64,000 nucleotides of DNA from Thiothrix caldifontis (lineage in GTDB: Bacteria > Pseudomonadota > Gammaproteobacteria > Thiotrichales > Thiotrichaceae), in the NCBI RefSeq assembly GCF_900107695.1, contig NZ_FNQP01000002.1, forward strand, positions 183,341 to 247,340, read 5' to 3'. The notes beneath the pieces are model-generated. The model saw only the letters and a list, made by a program, of their open reading frames with translations, made no database searches and had not been told where the DNA came from. The first letter of the stretch is position 1. Each line of letters starts with the position of its first letter. Positions 7,528 through 16,861 of the stretch are shown in pieces. The position numbers were made by a program, and so were the translations under genes.

Positions 7528-8942
7528 GCCAAGGCTTGACGCTGTTCCGGGCTGAGCAAAAACGCGGCGGGTGAAAGCAAACTGTCCGGGCTGTTGCGCA
7601 TCCCCATACGGATGAATACCATGACTTTTTGCGCCATGTTTTCCGCCGGATTCAGCACATAACATTCGGCCTCACGCCGGTGTAACAGCACCCCGCTTTG
7701 AATCAGCATTGCCAGTAAGGTTTTCAGGCGTGATTCTTGTTCCACCACGGTAAAGGGAATGCCGACTTGCTGCGCTTCGCCTTCCAAATGCAGCGGCTGA
7801 ATGTGGCTGATTAAGGTGCGTAACGGCTCGGCAGGGTCAGCGTCATCGGGGGATGCCATTTGGCTACCCACCAATAAACGGGTCGCAAATGTTTGCATTT
7901 CCGGCGAATTCAGCGGAATTTCATGCTTGTGTTGCTGATAACCCGGCGCTTGATTGAATTGGAATGCCGCTTCTTTGCGCAGGTTGAACAACTTCATGAA
8001 AAACACCGCAATACCCAATAATCCATCGTAAATACTTTGGAAAATAGGCTTCCCTGGGCTTAGTAAGTAATAACGCACAATCCCTAAAAATAGCGCCACC
8101 AAGTCGAATACCGCAGCCCAGATAATCCCCACGATCACCGTGATGGAATAATTGCCGGGTGTCATCAGGGTTGCCATGGCTTTTTCCACCGGGTTTTGTA
8201 TGTCACCCAAATCCTGCTTGAGCAACTGCGTCAGCGCGGTACGGCTGCCTTCGGCATTGGTCAGGGCGCGTAGTTTGGCAACTTCCACCAGCAAACTGTC
8301 GCGCAAGGCTTCATCGCTGACGGTGGCCAATTGCTGATTCACGCGAGTAAGTTGTTCGCGCATGGCTTGAAAGTTTTGCTGCGCGGCGACTTGTGCTGTG
8401 ATTGCTTGTTCGTGCGCATCCACTTTGGCGTAATAATTAGCGCCTTTGCCCGGCCCTAAACCGGAACGCCCGCCGCTCTTGGCTTCTTCATCCACCAAGC
8501 GCTGGGTTTCCTCGACCTTGGCATCGGCATCGCGTAAAAATTGTTGCTCAACGGCGAGTACATCACTCAGGCTGGTGGTCAGGGTGGCTTTCAAACCGGT
8601 ATCCACCGTTTGGGCGGTGTTATACCCCGGCAAACTGCTGTTATAAATGTAGGTATACGCGCTCAGGCTGGATAACAGCAACGCGGCAGCATACACCACG
8701 ATCAGCGATAACTTGCCGATACCGTGCACATAAGGCAGGGCTAACAGCGCGATAGCAATTGCAAACTGTACAGCGGCGGCAAACAAAATGGCGTACAAAT
8801 GTTCTTCGAGATACAAATATGCCCCGGAATAGGTAAAAATCCCATTGGCAGCGGTCAAAAAGACAATGACCAGACCAATCCCAAAGCTGAGTGCTTTGAG
8901 CTTAAAGCTGTGTTCTGGCGGATGTTGAGTGTGTTGTTTCAT
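7524..8942 (-). CDS. Membrane protein with a central coiled coil, function unknown
   Basis: A 472-residue protein of no recognised family. It begins with three hydrophobic segments (about residues 15-38, 43-70 and 75-95). A long helical, charged region follows (~110-260; repeats of Q, E and L, for example VEETQRLVDEEAK and LARVNQQLATV-like stretches) that should form a coiled coil outside or inside the membrane. One or two further membrane segments come next (VIVGIIWAAVFDLVALFLGIV) and then a soluble C-terminal part. It is transcribed alone. A role in envelope structure or membrane sensing is possible, but nothing in the sequence decides this. Confidence 0.6.
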   Translation of the reverse strand: MKQHTQHPPEHSFKLKALSFGIGLVIVFLTAANGIFTYSGAYLYLEEHLYAILFAAAVQFAIAIALLALPYVHGIGKLSLIVVYAAALLLSSLSAYTYIYNSSLPGYNTAQTVDTGLKATLTTSLSDVLAVEQQFLRDADAKVEETQRLVDEEAKSGGRSGLGPGKGANYYAKVDAHEQAITAQVAAQQNFQAMREQLTRVNQQLATVSDEALRDSLLVEVAKLRALTNAEGSRTALTQLLKQDLGDIQNPVEKAMATLMTPGNYSITVIVGIIWAAVFDLVALFLGIVRYYLLSPGKPIFQSIYDGLLGIAVFFMKLFNLRKEAAFQFNQAPGYQQHKHEIPLNSPEMQTFATRLLVGSQMASPDDADPAEPLRTLISHIQPLHLEGEAQQVGIPFTVVEQESRLKTLLAMLIQSGVLLHRREAECYVLNPAENMAQKVMVFIRMGMRNSPDSLLSPAAFLLSPEQRQALA

Positions 8943-9155
8943 ACAGCAAACCTTCCTCGCGTCTTGCGGTGCGCTCGTAATATTAGTGTTTTCTAATGTT
9001 CAAAGTTGCTTGTTTACCACACTCTGCTGTAAATAGATACCTCTTGTATAAAAGATAAAGCCGTAGCACCCACCCACAAAGCAGCGGAAAATTCTTGCGG
9101 AAACGACTAAACTTGTGAGGCGATCCATGCAGGCACATTATCGAAGGGAGTTATA

Positions 9156-9938
9156 ATGGCTTTTGGCAAACTGACGATTGACTGGCGCAGCACACTAGCG
9201 GCGGTATGGCGTTCTAACCGACATTTCCTTAAACCCATCAGGAATGTTGACTTGGTAAACCCCGACACCTTACAGGGTATTGACGCTCAAAAAGATGCCC
9301 TATTCCGCAACACAGAACATTTTTTACGGGGTAAACCTTCCAGCCATGCTTTGCTATGGGGTGCGCGAGGTGTTGGCAAATCATCCCTAATTAAAGCAGT
9401 GCTGACGCGCTACCATACCTATGGCCTGCGCATGATTCAGATATCCAAAGACGATCTAAGCGTATTGGTGGATATTACCGATGAAATTGTCGATTCCCAC
9501 CACCGTTTCATCATTTACTGCGATGACCTAACCTTCGATGAAGGCCAAGGAGAGTACCGCATGTTAAAAAGCACGATGGAAGGTACGCTGGAAAAGCCAC
9601 CGGAAAACGTACTGATTTACGCCACGTCTAACCGTCGTCACATGATGCCGGAGCAAATGGCTGATAACTTAGCAAGCAGTATGTTAAACGGCGAAATTCA
9701 TCCCAGCGAGGCGATTGAGGACAAGCTCTCTCTGGCGGATCGCTTCGGTCTCTCGCTACCTTTCCACCCAATGAACAAGGACACTTATCTGGAGATAGTG
9801 GACAAACTGTTCAAAGGCCGTGTACAAGACGCAGAATTGCTGCACCAAGAAGCGCTGACCTTTGCCATTGAACGCGGCGGTCAAAGTGGGCGCACAGCTC
9901 GGCACTTCTTCAACCATTGCCAAACGGGTTTGAATTAG
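9156..9938 (+). CDS. DUF815-family AAA ATPase
   Basis: A 260-residue ATPase. The Walker A loop GARGVGKSSLIKA is near residues 69-81, the Walker B stretch FIIYCDDLTF near 121-130, and a sensor 1 segment (LIYATSNRRHMMP) follows. This order and the LQGIDAQKDALFRNTEHF lead-in are typical of the DUF815 family, predicted AAA+ proteins of unknown substrate. GGGAG precedes the ATG. The next gene, an ankyrin lipoprotein, begins directly after the stop (ATTAGATGAAA), so the two are probably one operon. Confidence 0.85.
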   Translation: MAFGKLTIDWRSTLAAVWRSNRHFLKPIRNVDLVNPDTLQGIDAQKDALFRNTEHFLRGKPSSHALLWGARGVGKSSLIKAVLTRYHTYGLRMIQISKDDLSVLVDITDEIVDSHHRFIIYCDDLTFDEGQGEYRMLKSTMEGTLEKPPENVLIYATSNRRHMMPEQMADNLASSMLNGEIHPSEAIEDKLSLADRFGLSLPFHPMNKDTYLEIVDKLFKGRVQDAELLHQEALTFAIERGGQSGRTARHFFNHCQTGLN

Positions 9939-10544
9939 ATGAAACACCACCTCCAGACAACCCTATCTATCCGACTCATCGCCATTGCTTTACTGCTTGG
10001 CCTTAACGGTTGCGCGACCACCTCAGAAACTGGAAGCCCCCCCAGCACGGGTATTATTGCAGCGGCAACACCGTCTACAGAAGCAACACCCGTAGCAACA
10101 TCTGAGACAATCGCAACAAATGATACCGCCGCAGCCAGTACTGCTGAACCTGTGGTTATTGAGGCAGGTGAGTTGAACAAACAACTTTGGGATGCGGCAC
10201 AAGCCGGTAATGCCACTAGCGTTGGCAGCTTATTGCAACAAGGTGCTGACCCCAGCACAGCGACTGCATCCGGTGAAACCGCCTTACATGCGGCCGTCGC
10301 GGCTGGCTCCTTACCCGCAGTCACACAATTAGTCAGCAAAGGTGCTGAGATTAACGCCACGACTGCCACCGGCTGGACTCCCTTGCACCATGCCGCACGC
10401 TTTGGGCGAGCAGACATTGCCAACTATCTACTTCAACAAGGTGCTGACCCGAAAGCCCTGACTACTGGTACTCCCGCCAAAACTCCGGTACAAATGGCAC
10501 TGGATCAAGGCGACCTACGCACTGCACGTATATTAGGTTACTGA
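9939..10544 (+). CDS. Ankyrin-repeat lipoprotein
   Basis: A 201-residue secreted lipoprotein: a basic start, a hydrophobic core and a lipobox ending LNGC near residue 25. A low-complexity Thr/Ala/Ser linker (~30-70) leads to about four ankyrin repeats (LWDAAQAGNATSVGSLLQQGADP, then TALHAAVAAGSLPAV, TPLHHAARFGRADIANYLLQQGADP, and a final shorter one). Ankyrin repeats bind protein partners; here they would be held at a membrane facing the periplasm. It follows the DUF815 ATPase without a gap. Confidence 0.85.
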   Translation: MKHHLQTTLSIRLIAIALLLGLNGCATTSETGSPPSTGIIAAATPSTEATPVATSETIATNDTAAASTAEPVVIEAGELNKQLWDAAQAGNATSVGSLLQQGADPSTATASGETALHAAVAAGSLPAVTQLVSKGAEINATTATGWTPLHHAARFGRADIANYLLQQGADPKALTTGTPAKTPVQMALDQGDLRTARILGY

Positions 10545-10567
10545 TTAAACACAATTGAGGACATCCC

Positions 10568-10909
10568 ATGAAATGGACAACCCTATTCCTAACGCTTACC
10601 ATGCTGCTCGGCCTCGGCGCTTGCACCCAAGAAACTCAAAATAAAATCGGACGTGAAATCAACAACTGGACAGGTGTCAGTGGCGTTTTGGAAGTGTATG
10701 CCGGTGACAAATTAGTAAGACGCTTCATGAAAATTGACAAACTGACTACTGCTGCTGGCACTGGCAATAATGCCGACCGCCCTTACCGTTTTGGTTACGG
10801 CATTCTCGATGCAAACCTGAATGGCGTCGCTGATCCAGGTGAAAAGAAAGTCTACTTTGAATTCAGTGACTACTCGACCTCTTACGTGTTCTTTGAGAAC
10901 CCAGCCTAA
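10568..10909 (+). CDS. Predicted small lipoprotein
   Basis: A 113-residue protein with a signal peptide and a lipobox ending LGAC near residue 19. The mature part looks like one compact beta-rich domain (VSGVLEVYAGDKLVRRF, then YRFGYGILDANLNGVADPGEKKVYFEF). The DANLNGVADPGE stretch resembles a calcium-binding loop with spaced acidic residues, but this is only a visual impression. No family was recognised. It lies in a run of three lipoprotein genes with short gaps. Confidence 0.65.
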   Translation: MKWTTLFLTLTMLLGLGACTQETQNKIGREINNWTGVSGVLEVYAGDKLVRRFMKIDKLTTAAGTGNNADRPYRFGYGILDANLNGVADPGEKKVYFEFSDYSTSYVFFENPA

Positions 10910-10944
10910 AGCACATGCTGACGGCTATTCCCGGAGGGCAAAAC

Positions 10945-11550
10945 ATGCGACGTAAACAGTTAAGCGCGAGTCTGTTGCTATTGCCATTATTGCTAACAGG
11001 GTGTGGGCAGGATAGTGTTGCCCCGCAACAACCGTCTCAACAACAAACAACGGCTCCTCCTTCAGGAGAGGTAGTGGATACCTATCCCATCACAGACACC
11101 AGTGCTGGTGCTATTCAGCTCGGAATGCTCTCCACAGACATTCCGGCTGCTATGCCGGGTGCAACGGCTACACTTGAGCAAGATGGTGAAGGCATTGAAT
11201 GGATGACGCTCAGCATGAATGGCGAAAACCTTATGAATATCATGCTGGACAGAAGTACCCACACCGCAAATTTAATTCGTATCCTCAGCCCGCGCTTTGT
11301 CACTGCGCAAGGCGTTAAGGTTGGTGAAAATCTGCAAAGCGTAGGGGAGAAACTCGGAGGTTTGAAAGAAATTCAATGGACTGAAATCGAGTCACGCGAA
11401 TTTGCCACGTTTACCCATGCGCCTATCACCATGGTGTTTCAAGTGATTGGCAATAACGGTACCGCAGGTGTCTACCCTAACGGCGAAACCATCACCACCA
11501 TCGCCGCCTCTTCCGCCACCATCCACTCCATCTGGCTCATGGAAGATTAA
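10945..11550 (+). CDS. Predicted lipoprotein
   Basis: A 201-residue protein with a signal peptide and a lipobox ending LLTGC (cysteine near residue 20), then a Gln/Pro/Thr-rich linker and a folded domain (IQLGMLSTDIPAAMPGATATLEQDG, LGGLKEIQWTEIE, FATFTHAPITMVFQV). The ATG at 10945 has a strong GGAGGG ten bases upstream and starts the signal peptide; an earlier start at 10915 is less likely. The function is unknown. It is the third lipoprotein gene in a row and ends shortly before the convergent xerC. Confidence 0.65.
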   Translation: MRRKQLSASLLLLPLLLTGCGQDSVAPQQPSQQQTTAPPSGEVVDTYPITDTSAGAIQLGMLSTDIPAAMPGATATLEQDGEGIEWMTLSMNGENLMNIMLDRSTHTANLIRILSPRFVTAQGVKVGENLQSVGEKLGGLKEIQWTEIESREFATFTHAPITMVFQVIGNNGTAGVYPNGETITTIAASSATIHSIWLMED

Positions 11551-11557
11551 CCGTTCC

Positions 11558-12475
11558 CTATTTTTTCTTGGCACGCGGGTGTGCTTTGTCATACACCGTG
11601 GCGAGATGCTGAAAATCCAGATGGGTATAAATCTGCGTTGTGCTAATGTCGGCATGACCCAACATTTCTTGTACAGCGCGTAAATCCCCCGATGACTCCA
11701 ACACATGACTCGCAAAGGAATGGCGCAATTTGTGCGGGTGTACATGTTGCTCCAAGCCTTGCTGTAAACGCCAGTGATTCAAACGAAATTGCACACTGCG
11801 CGGATGCAAGCGTGTACCGCGTTTGCTGACAAACAATGCCGGTTCATTCAATGCTGCCAACGCACCACGCTGTTGCAGCCACTCACGTAGCGCAGCTAAA
11901 GCCATGCGCCCGACAGGAACATAACGTTCTTTATTGCCTTTACCGATTACGCACACTTGTTGCTGACGTTGATCGACATCATGAACATTTAATCCCACCA
12001 ATTCCGCGAGCCGCAAACCAGAGGAATACAGCAACTCCATAACCGCACGATCACGCACCGCCAAAATATCATCCGAATCAATGGCTAACAGACGCTCCAA
12101 GGTATCCACATCCAAGGTATCGGGCAGTTTGCGGGCATGTTTGGGTGATTGCACATCCACCACCGGATTGTGCTCGATCAGGTTTTCCCGCACTAAGAAA
12201 CGGTAGAAACGGCGAATGGAAGACAACTTGCGTTGCAAACTTTTGCCCGACAAGCCCTTACGGTGCAGGTGGCTAATCCACTGGCGTACTTGCCAAGTTT
12301 GAATAGCAAGCGGTGAAGGTGGTTCAGCAGCACCAGCCTGCTGCTCTAGCCATGCCATGAAATCGTGTAAATCGTGTTCGTAACTGCTGACCGTGCGCGG
12401 TGAATAGCGTTTTTCACTAAACAAGTGGTAGTGATAACGGGCAAAAATCGCGTCCACAAACTCATTCAACGCCAC
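11558..12475 (-). CDS. xerC: Tyrosine recombinase XerC
   Basis: A recombinase of about 305 residues that acts with XerD at dif sites to resolve chromosome dimers. The N-terminal SAM-like DNA-binding domain (RYSPRTVSSYEHDLHDF) and the catalytic residues are visible: R in SSGLRLAEL, K in GKGNKERYVPV, H and R in HPHKLRHSFASH, H in LGHADIS, and the nucleophile Y in TQIYTHL. The start is uncertain: GTG at 12475 is used, and a TTG at 12493 would overlap the upstream gene. The order dapF-DUF484-xerC is common in gammaproteobacteria. Confidence 0.95.
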   Translation of the reverse strand: MALNEFVDAIFARYHYHLFSEKRYSPRTVSSYEHDLHDFMAWLEQQAGAAEPPSPLAIQTWQVRQWISHLHRKGLSGKSLQRKLSSIRRFYRFLVRENLIEHNPVVDVQSPKHARKLPDTLDVDTLERLLAIDSDDILAVRDRAVMELLYSSGLRLAELVGLNVHDVDQRQQQVCVIGKGNKERYVPVGRMALAALREWLQQRGALAALNEPALFVSKRGTRLHPRSVQFRLNHWRLQQGLEQHVHPHKLRHSFASHVLESSGDLRAVQEMLGHADISTTQIYTHLDFQHLATVYDKAHPRAKKK

Positions 12476-12476
12476 C

Positions 12477-13196
12477 TTAAGACCCCATCTCAACCGTGTG
12501 CAGGGGAGGCTCTAAATAGCGGGCTAATGCGCGTGCCACCAGACCACCGAGTTGCCCAATGAATAACGTACCCATGCCGGGGTAAAAGCGTGCTTCGTTT
12601 TCACTGCCTAGCGCCAGTACACCGATTTCACGCGCCTCGTATAACGGAATCAACACGGCAGATTTGATGGATGCGCCCTCCTCCCCAAACAAAAACATTT
12701 GCTGACGCGGGCGCAAGCGTCCACACACCGGCTGACGCTTGCGGAACAAGGTCGACAGTTGTTTGAGAGACTTATCATCCGGGTCAATGAAATGTAAGCC
12801 ATCCCGTGCGCGTCCGTGCCCGATCAGGCGTAACACCACATTGTCCGCTTTAAAATCGCCACGCAGCATGTTGTTGCACGTTCCCACCACATCATCGAGA
12901 CTGTCACACGTCATCAACTCCAATGCTAGGTGATGTAAGCGGGCAATCACATGCTCACTGTCACGCGCCGCTTTCAGCATTTCACTTTGACGATCCTGCA
13001 ACTCGCGATACTGATCGCGCTGGCGTTGCACCAAACGCTCCAGCAAGGAAACCGCGCCCCCCGTATGTGGATGAGGGATACTCAAACCATCCAACACCTC
13101 TTCGTGTTCACGAAAAAAGTTGGGATGCTGGCGTAACCACGCTGCCACCTGCGCCGCACTGATGCCCTGCTCATGCTGTTCGTCTGCTGTGTTCAT
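12477..13196 (-). CDS. DUF484 family protein
   Basis: A 239-residue DUF484 protein. It opens with an alpha-helical part ([19 protein letters not shown]) and a coiled-coil linker ([18 protein letters not shown]). The rest is a GAF-like domain ([50 protein letters not shown]). The gene nearly always sits between dapF and xerC in this group; its biochemical role is not established. It overlaps dapF by 26 bases and ends within two bases of the proposed xerC start. Confidence 0.92.
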   Translation of the reverse strand: MNTADEQHEQGISAAQVAAWLRQHPNFFREHEEVLDGLSIPHPHTGGAVSLLERLVQRQRDQYRELQDRQSEMLKAARDSEHVIARLHHLALELMTCDSLDDVVGTCNNMLRGDFKADNVVLRLIGHGRARDGLHFIDPDDKSLKQLSTLFRKRQPVCGRLRPRQQMFLFGEEGASIKSAVLIPLYEAREIGVLALGSENEARFYPGMGTLFIGQLGGLVARALARYLEPPLHTVEMGS

Positions 13197-14031
13197 AACG
13201 AAGTGTTCCCCTAAATACCGTTACTGCTGGGCCGGTCATCCATACCGGCTGTCCATCGCCTTGCCACTGAATCTGCAACTCACCGCCGGGTAAGTGAACA
13301 TCCACTTGCTCATCCAATAACCCTTGTAAGCGCCCTGCCACCATAGCCGCACAAGCGCCCGTGCCACAAGCCAGCGTTTCACCGCAACCGCGCTCGAAAA
13401 CTCGCAAGCGAATCTGATCCCGCGCCACCACTTGCATAAAACCGACATTTACCCGCTTAGGAAAAGCAGCGTGGCGTTCCAAGAGCATTCCCAACGATGC
13501 CACGGGAGCCTTATCAACGTCAGCAACTTGCAACACGGCATGAGGGTTGCCCATCGACACCGCTGCCAACGCGACATTTGTGCCATCCACGTCTAGCGTA
13601 TACAACGTTTGGCGCTGGGCAGACATGAATGGTATTTGCACAGGCTCTAACACCGGCACACCCATATTCACCGTTACCAGCCCGTTAGCTTGAATTTTCA
13701 ACACAATACGCCCACTGGCGGTCATGACAGGTATCGTGGTGTTACGTGTCAAACCTTGATCATACACGAAACGTGCAAAACATCGTGCCCCATTGCCACA
13801 TTGCTCCACCTCGCCACCATCAGCATTGAAAATACGGTAGCGGAACTCGGCATCATCACCGGCATATGCCTCCACCAATAATAATTGATCACACCCCACC
13901 CCGAAATGGCGGTCAGCGATTTGCCGAATGTGCTCAGTACTCAAGCTCACGTTTTGGTTAATGCCATCTAACACCACAAAATCATTGCCCAAACCCTGCA
14001 TTTTAGTGAAATGAAGCTCGCCGCCAGCCAT
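13171..14031 (-). CDS. dapF: Diaminopimelate epimerase
   Basis: A 286-residue enzyme that converts LL- to meso-diaminopimelate for lysine and peptidoglycan synthesis. The two catalytic cysteines lie in EQCGNGARC and in [16 protein letters not shown], and the start [15 protein letters not shown] is typical. The ATG at 14031 is preferred to 14052 because known DapF proteins begin just before the LHFTKM motif and GGGAT lies upstream. It heads the dapF-DUF484-xerC operon and is divergent from tusA. Confidence 0.96.
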   Translation of the reverse strand: MAGGELHFTKMQGLGNDFVVLDGINQNVSLSTEHIRQIADRHFGVGCDQLLLVEAYAGDDAEFRYRIFNADGGEVEQCGNGARCFARFVYDQGLTRNTTIPVMTASGRIVLKIQANGLVTVNMGVPVLEPVQIPFMSAQRQTLYTLDVDGTNVALAAVSMGNPHAVLQVADVDKAPVASLGMLLERHAAFPKRVNVGFMQVVARDQIRLRVFERGCGETLACGTGACAAMVAGRLQGLLDEQVDVHLPGGELQIQWQGDGQPVWMTGPAVTVFRGTLRYEHSRRTA

Positions 14032-14157
14032 GCCAAATATCCCGTTACCCAAAGGTCTTAGTATACAAACATATAGCGATACAGCAATTTTGATGATATG
14101 TTACGTGCCTCAAGTTTTGGATCGCATCACATTAATCGCAAGATCAGGAGAGGAACT

Positions 14158-14388
14158 ATGTCTGATTTTAAACAAGAACTGGACGCTCGTGGCTTAAATT
14201 GCCCACTGCCCATTCTGCGCACTAAAAAAGCCATTAACGGCTTGGCTTCTGGCGAAATCCTTAAGGTCATCGCTACTGACCCAGGCTCTGTCAAAGATAT
14301 GGAAGCTTTCTGCAAGCAAACTGGCAATGAAATGATCAGCAGCAGCGAATCTGGCGGCGACTACACTTTCATGATTAAGAAAGCGTAA
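14158..14388 (+). CDS. tusA: TusA-family sulfur carrier protein
   Basis: A 76-residue protein with the CPLPILR motif (sulfur-accepting cysteine near residue 16) and the usual two-layer fold. TusA proteins pass persulfide sulfur for tRNA thiolation and, in sulfur oxidisers, for the Dsr or Hdr pathways. No such pathway gene is nearby, so its specific role here is open. AGGAGAGG just before 14158 fixes the start. A hairpin (14398-14419) follows the stop. Confidence 0.9.
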   Translation: MSDFKQELDARGLNCPLPILRTKKAINGLASGEILKVIATDPGSVKDMEAFCKQTGNEMISSSESGGDYTFMIKKA

Positions 14389-14397
14389 TGGCCTGTG

Positions 14398-14419
14398 GGG
14401 GCGAAAGCGGTTTCGCCCC
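14398..14419 (+). terminator. Hairpin after tusA
   Basis: GGGGCGAAA and TTTCGCCCC form a perfect 9-bp stem with a GCGG loop, ten bases after the tusA stop. No T-run follows, so it could be a repetitive palindromic element that also slows transcription. Confidence 0.5.
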
Positions 14420-14442
14420 TACTACGTTAGTAACCCATTCTA

Positions 14443-15621
14443 ATGTCTGCTGATCCCAAATTTACCAAAATCCGTTCAGAACTTGATCTACGCCGCTCCC
14501 GGCATCTTTACCGCAGTACACGCATCAGCGATTCCCCCCAACACCCTCACATGCACATCGACGGCAAACCGTTATTGGCGTTTTGCAGCAATGATTACCT
14601 TGGTCTTGCCAATCACCCCGCTGTCATTCAGGCGTTTCAGCAAGCCGCCAATATTTACGGTGTTGGCAGTGGTGCGGCTCACTTAGTTAATGGGCATTCA
14701 CGCCCCCATCAACAACTTGAAGAAGCATTAGCAGCCTTTACAGGGCGGGAACGGGCATTATTGTTTTCCACCGGGTATATGGCAAATCTAGGTGTAGTCA
14801 ATGCACTGCTGAGCGGGCGCAATGACGTAGTGTATGCCGACCGTTTGAACCATGCTTCGTTGGTCGATGCGGGCTTGCTATCCGGTGCGAAACTGATCCG
14901 TTACCCGCACAATGACACCACCAGCCTCGGCAAACGTTTACTCGCACAAGCCGATAACGCCAACACCCAACTGATCCTCACCGATGGCGTATTCAGCATG
15001 GATGGCGATGTTGCCCCCCTCGCAAAACTGGCAGTCATGGCTCGGCATCATGATGCTTGGCTGATGGTGGATGATGCCCACGGCTTCGGGGTCTTAGGCA
15101 ACACTGGTGCAGGCTTGGTGGAAGCGCAAGGCTTAACGCCAACCGATGTACCCATTCTGATGGCGACTTTGGGCAAAGCATTGGGCACGGCAGGCGCATT
15201 CATTGCCGGAAGCCATGACCTGATCGAATACCTGATCCAAACCGCCCGCACGTTTATTTACACCACCGCGCAGCCGCCTGCTATCGCTGCCGCGACACTG
15301 GCAAGCCTGCAATTGGTGCAAACTGAAAGCTGGCGGCGCGAACAGTTGCTGGCATTGATTCAGCAATTCCGTCAGGGGGCAACGCAACTCGGCTTGCCGC
15401 TGATGGCATCGGATACTGCCATTCAACCGATTCTGGTCGGTAGTAGCGGGCAAGCGTTGGCGATCAGCCGTCAGTTGGAAGAACGTGGGCTATTGGTCAC
15501 CGCCATCCGCCCACCCACTGTCCCCGACGGCACGGCACGCTTGCGGGTGACATTATCGGCAGCGCATACCGCCACCGATGTGGAGCAATTGCTTACTGCA
15601 CTGGCACAGATTTGGACGTAA
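14443..15621 (+). CDS. bioF: 8-amino-7-oxononanoate synthase
   Basis: A 392-residue PLP enzyme that joins pimeloyl-ACP (or -CoA) and alanine in biotin synthesis. Landmarks are [44 protein letters not shown], and [12 protein letters not shown] with the PLP-binding lysine. Length is normal. Other bio genes are not adjacent. Its 3' end runs into the broken truD copy on the other strand, overlapping it by about 30 bases. Confidence 0.95.
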   Translation: MSADPKFTKIRSELDLRRSRHLYRSTRISDSPQHPHMHIDGKPLLAFCSNDYLGLANHPAVIQAFQQAANIYGVGSGAAHLVNGHSRPHQQLEEALAAFTGRERALLFSTGYMANLGVVNALLSGRNDVVYADRLNHASLVDAGLLSGAKLIRYPHNDTTSLGKRLLAQADNANTQLILTDGVFSMDGDVAPLAKLAVMARHHDAWLMVDDAHGFGVLGNTGAGLVEAQGLTPTDVPILMATLGKALGTAGAFIAGSHDLIEYLIQTARTFIYTTAQPPAIAAATLASLQLVQTESWRREQLLALIQQFRQGATQLGLPLMASDTAIQPILVGSSGQALAISRQLEERGLLVTAIRPPTVPDGTARLRVTLSAAHTATDVEQLLTALAQIWT

Positions 15622-16388
15622 ACGTTCCCAACTGCTCCAAAAATACCGCGTCGCGTAAGACCCCGGTGGCAAAGTAAACGCCAAGCGCAAGGTGGCCTCA
15701 TCCAGCACCTCAAACCCAACCTCACCGACTTGAATGCGTAAGGCGCGGCGTTCTTGCTTCAACCCCTGCTTTTCCAACCCCGCACAGAAAATCGGAAAAC
15801 GGGCAGTTTGCTCTGCTTCTAGCTCACGCGCTGCATCGCGGGTATCCAACTCACCTCTGCCCCACAATGCACCCGTCGGATGGATTGCCAGTGCCGCTAA
15901 ACGCGGCTCAAGCGTCGCATCCGCCACATCCACAGGCTTTGTGCCGCTGCAAAATCACCCGTGCAATTCCGCAAGGTCAGGCTGAAACGGTTGCCACTCA
16001 ACGCACCCCGCCGCAGCTTTTTGTCATGGCGCTGTTGCTGGAGGACTTCGATTTCAGCAGGCAATGCCGCAAAATCTGGGTCAGCCATACCCGGCAATTG
16101 CAGGCTAAACCATTGTGTGGTGATGGCATGGCGGTCTTTCAGCCCGGCGTAGCCGACTTCCTTGGCAGGCACAACGGGCGAGTTGCCCCGCTACCCAGTC
16201 GGTATTCGCGCCGGTTTTGCGGACTTGCACCCACAAATGTTCACCACTGCCGGTGAGGGCAATCTCCATTTGCTCATCGACGATAAAATCTTCCGGCAAA
16301 CTGCGGAATTCACCACGTAACGGGGCGGCATCGCGGGCAAAGCCCGTGGTATCAGTCGCAGGGTAAACGGTTGTCGCCCTGTACTCAT
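15593..16388 (-). pseudogene. Broken second copy of truD
   Basis: Three frame-shifted pieces match the intact TruD encoded at 19902-20963. Piece one (16300 region) covers PLRGEFRSLPEDFIVDEQMEI to VAGQLAR. Then 8 bases, GTCGGTGT in the intact copy, are missing. Piece two covers PAKEVGYAGLKDRHA through LTLRNCTGDF. About 100 residues are then lost before piece three, IHPTGALWGRGEL to the C-terminus, which has its own one-base shift near ATR. The product would be non-functional. It lies directly after the SLATT gene, whose stop overlaps the first ATG (16386-16388). Confidence 0.85.
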
Positions 16389-16846
16389 GCCTGTTTTTTG
16401 CTTGTGCTGCTGCTCTGCATGACCTGTGTCCAGGTTGAAACTTCCTGGGACATCAGGGTTTCAGCCCGTATGACCAGTGTCTGGAAGGCATTTTCGTCAT
16501 GGTAGGGGGCACTTTTGGTGGCAAACAGGAACTGCTCACGCTTGAGCTGTTCGCAGGTACTGCGGTACTGGATCCAGTTTTCCTGGTACTTGAGGAACGT
16601 ATTGAGTGCCATCGACAAGGCAATCGCCACCCCTAATGTCCCGACAATCCACTGCCCATAGGGAACTTGTGTCCCCATGCCGGACAGGAAAGGGATCAGG
16701 GTGGCAGACACAATTTCCACCATGCGCAGGCGTTTGAAACGGTTCTGGTTGAAGGTGCTTTTCTTTGAGTACCAGTCGATTTGGTCGTTGAGGCGCTGGT
16801 CGATGTATTCTTCTGCGCTCAGGTAAATGGATTTGTTTTCCGGCAT
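16385..16846 (-). CDS. SLATT-type (DUF4231) two-TM membrane protein
   Basis: A 153-residue protein matching the DUF4231 branch of SLATT proteins: an N-terminal helix (YIDQRLNDQIDWYSKKSTFNQNRFKRL), two membrane segments (about residues 42-58 and 64-83), then a helical cytoplasmic tail (STCEQLKREQFLF). SLATT proteins are predicted pore-forming effectors in nucleotide-signalled conflict systems. It is the last gene of a three-gene minus-strand cassette, 15 bases after the patatin gene. That position next to a phospholipase strengthens a membrane-attack role, which remains inference. Confidence 0.75.
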   Translation of the reverse strand: MPENKSIYLSAEEYIDQRLNDQIDWYSKKSTFNQNRFKRLRMVEIVSATLIPFLSGMGTQVPYGQWIVGTLGVAIALSMALNTFLKYQENWIQYRSTCEQLKREQFLFATKSAPYHDENAFQTLVIRAETLMSQEVSTWTQVMQSSSTSKKQA

Positions 16847-16861
16847 GGTGATGTCCTGTTG

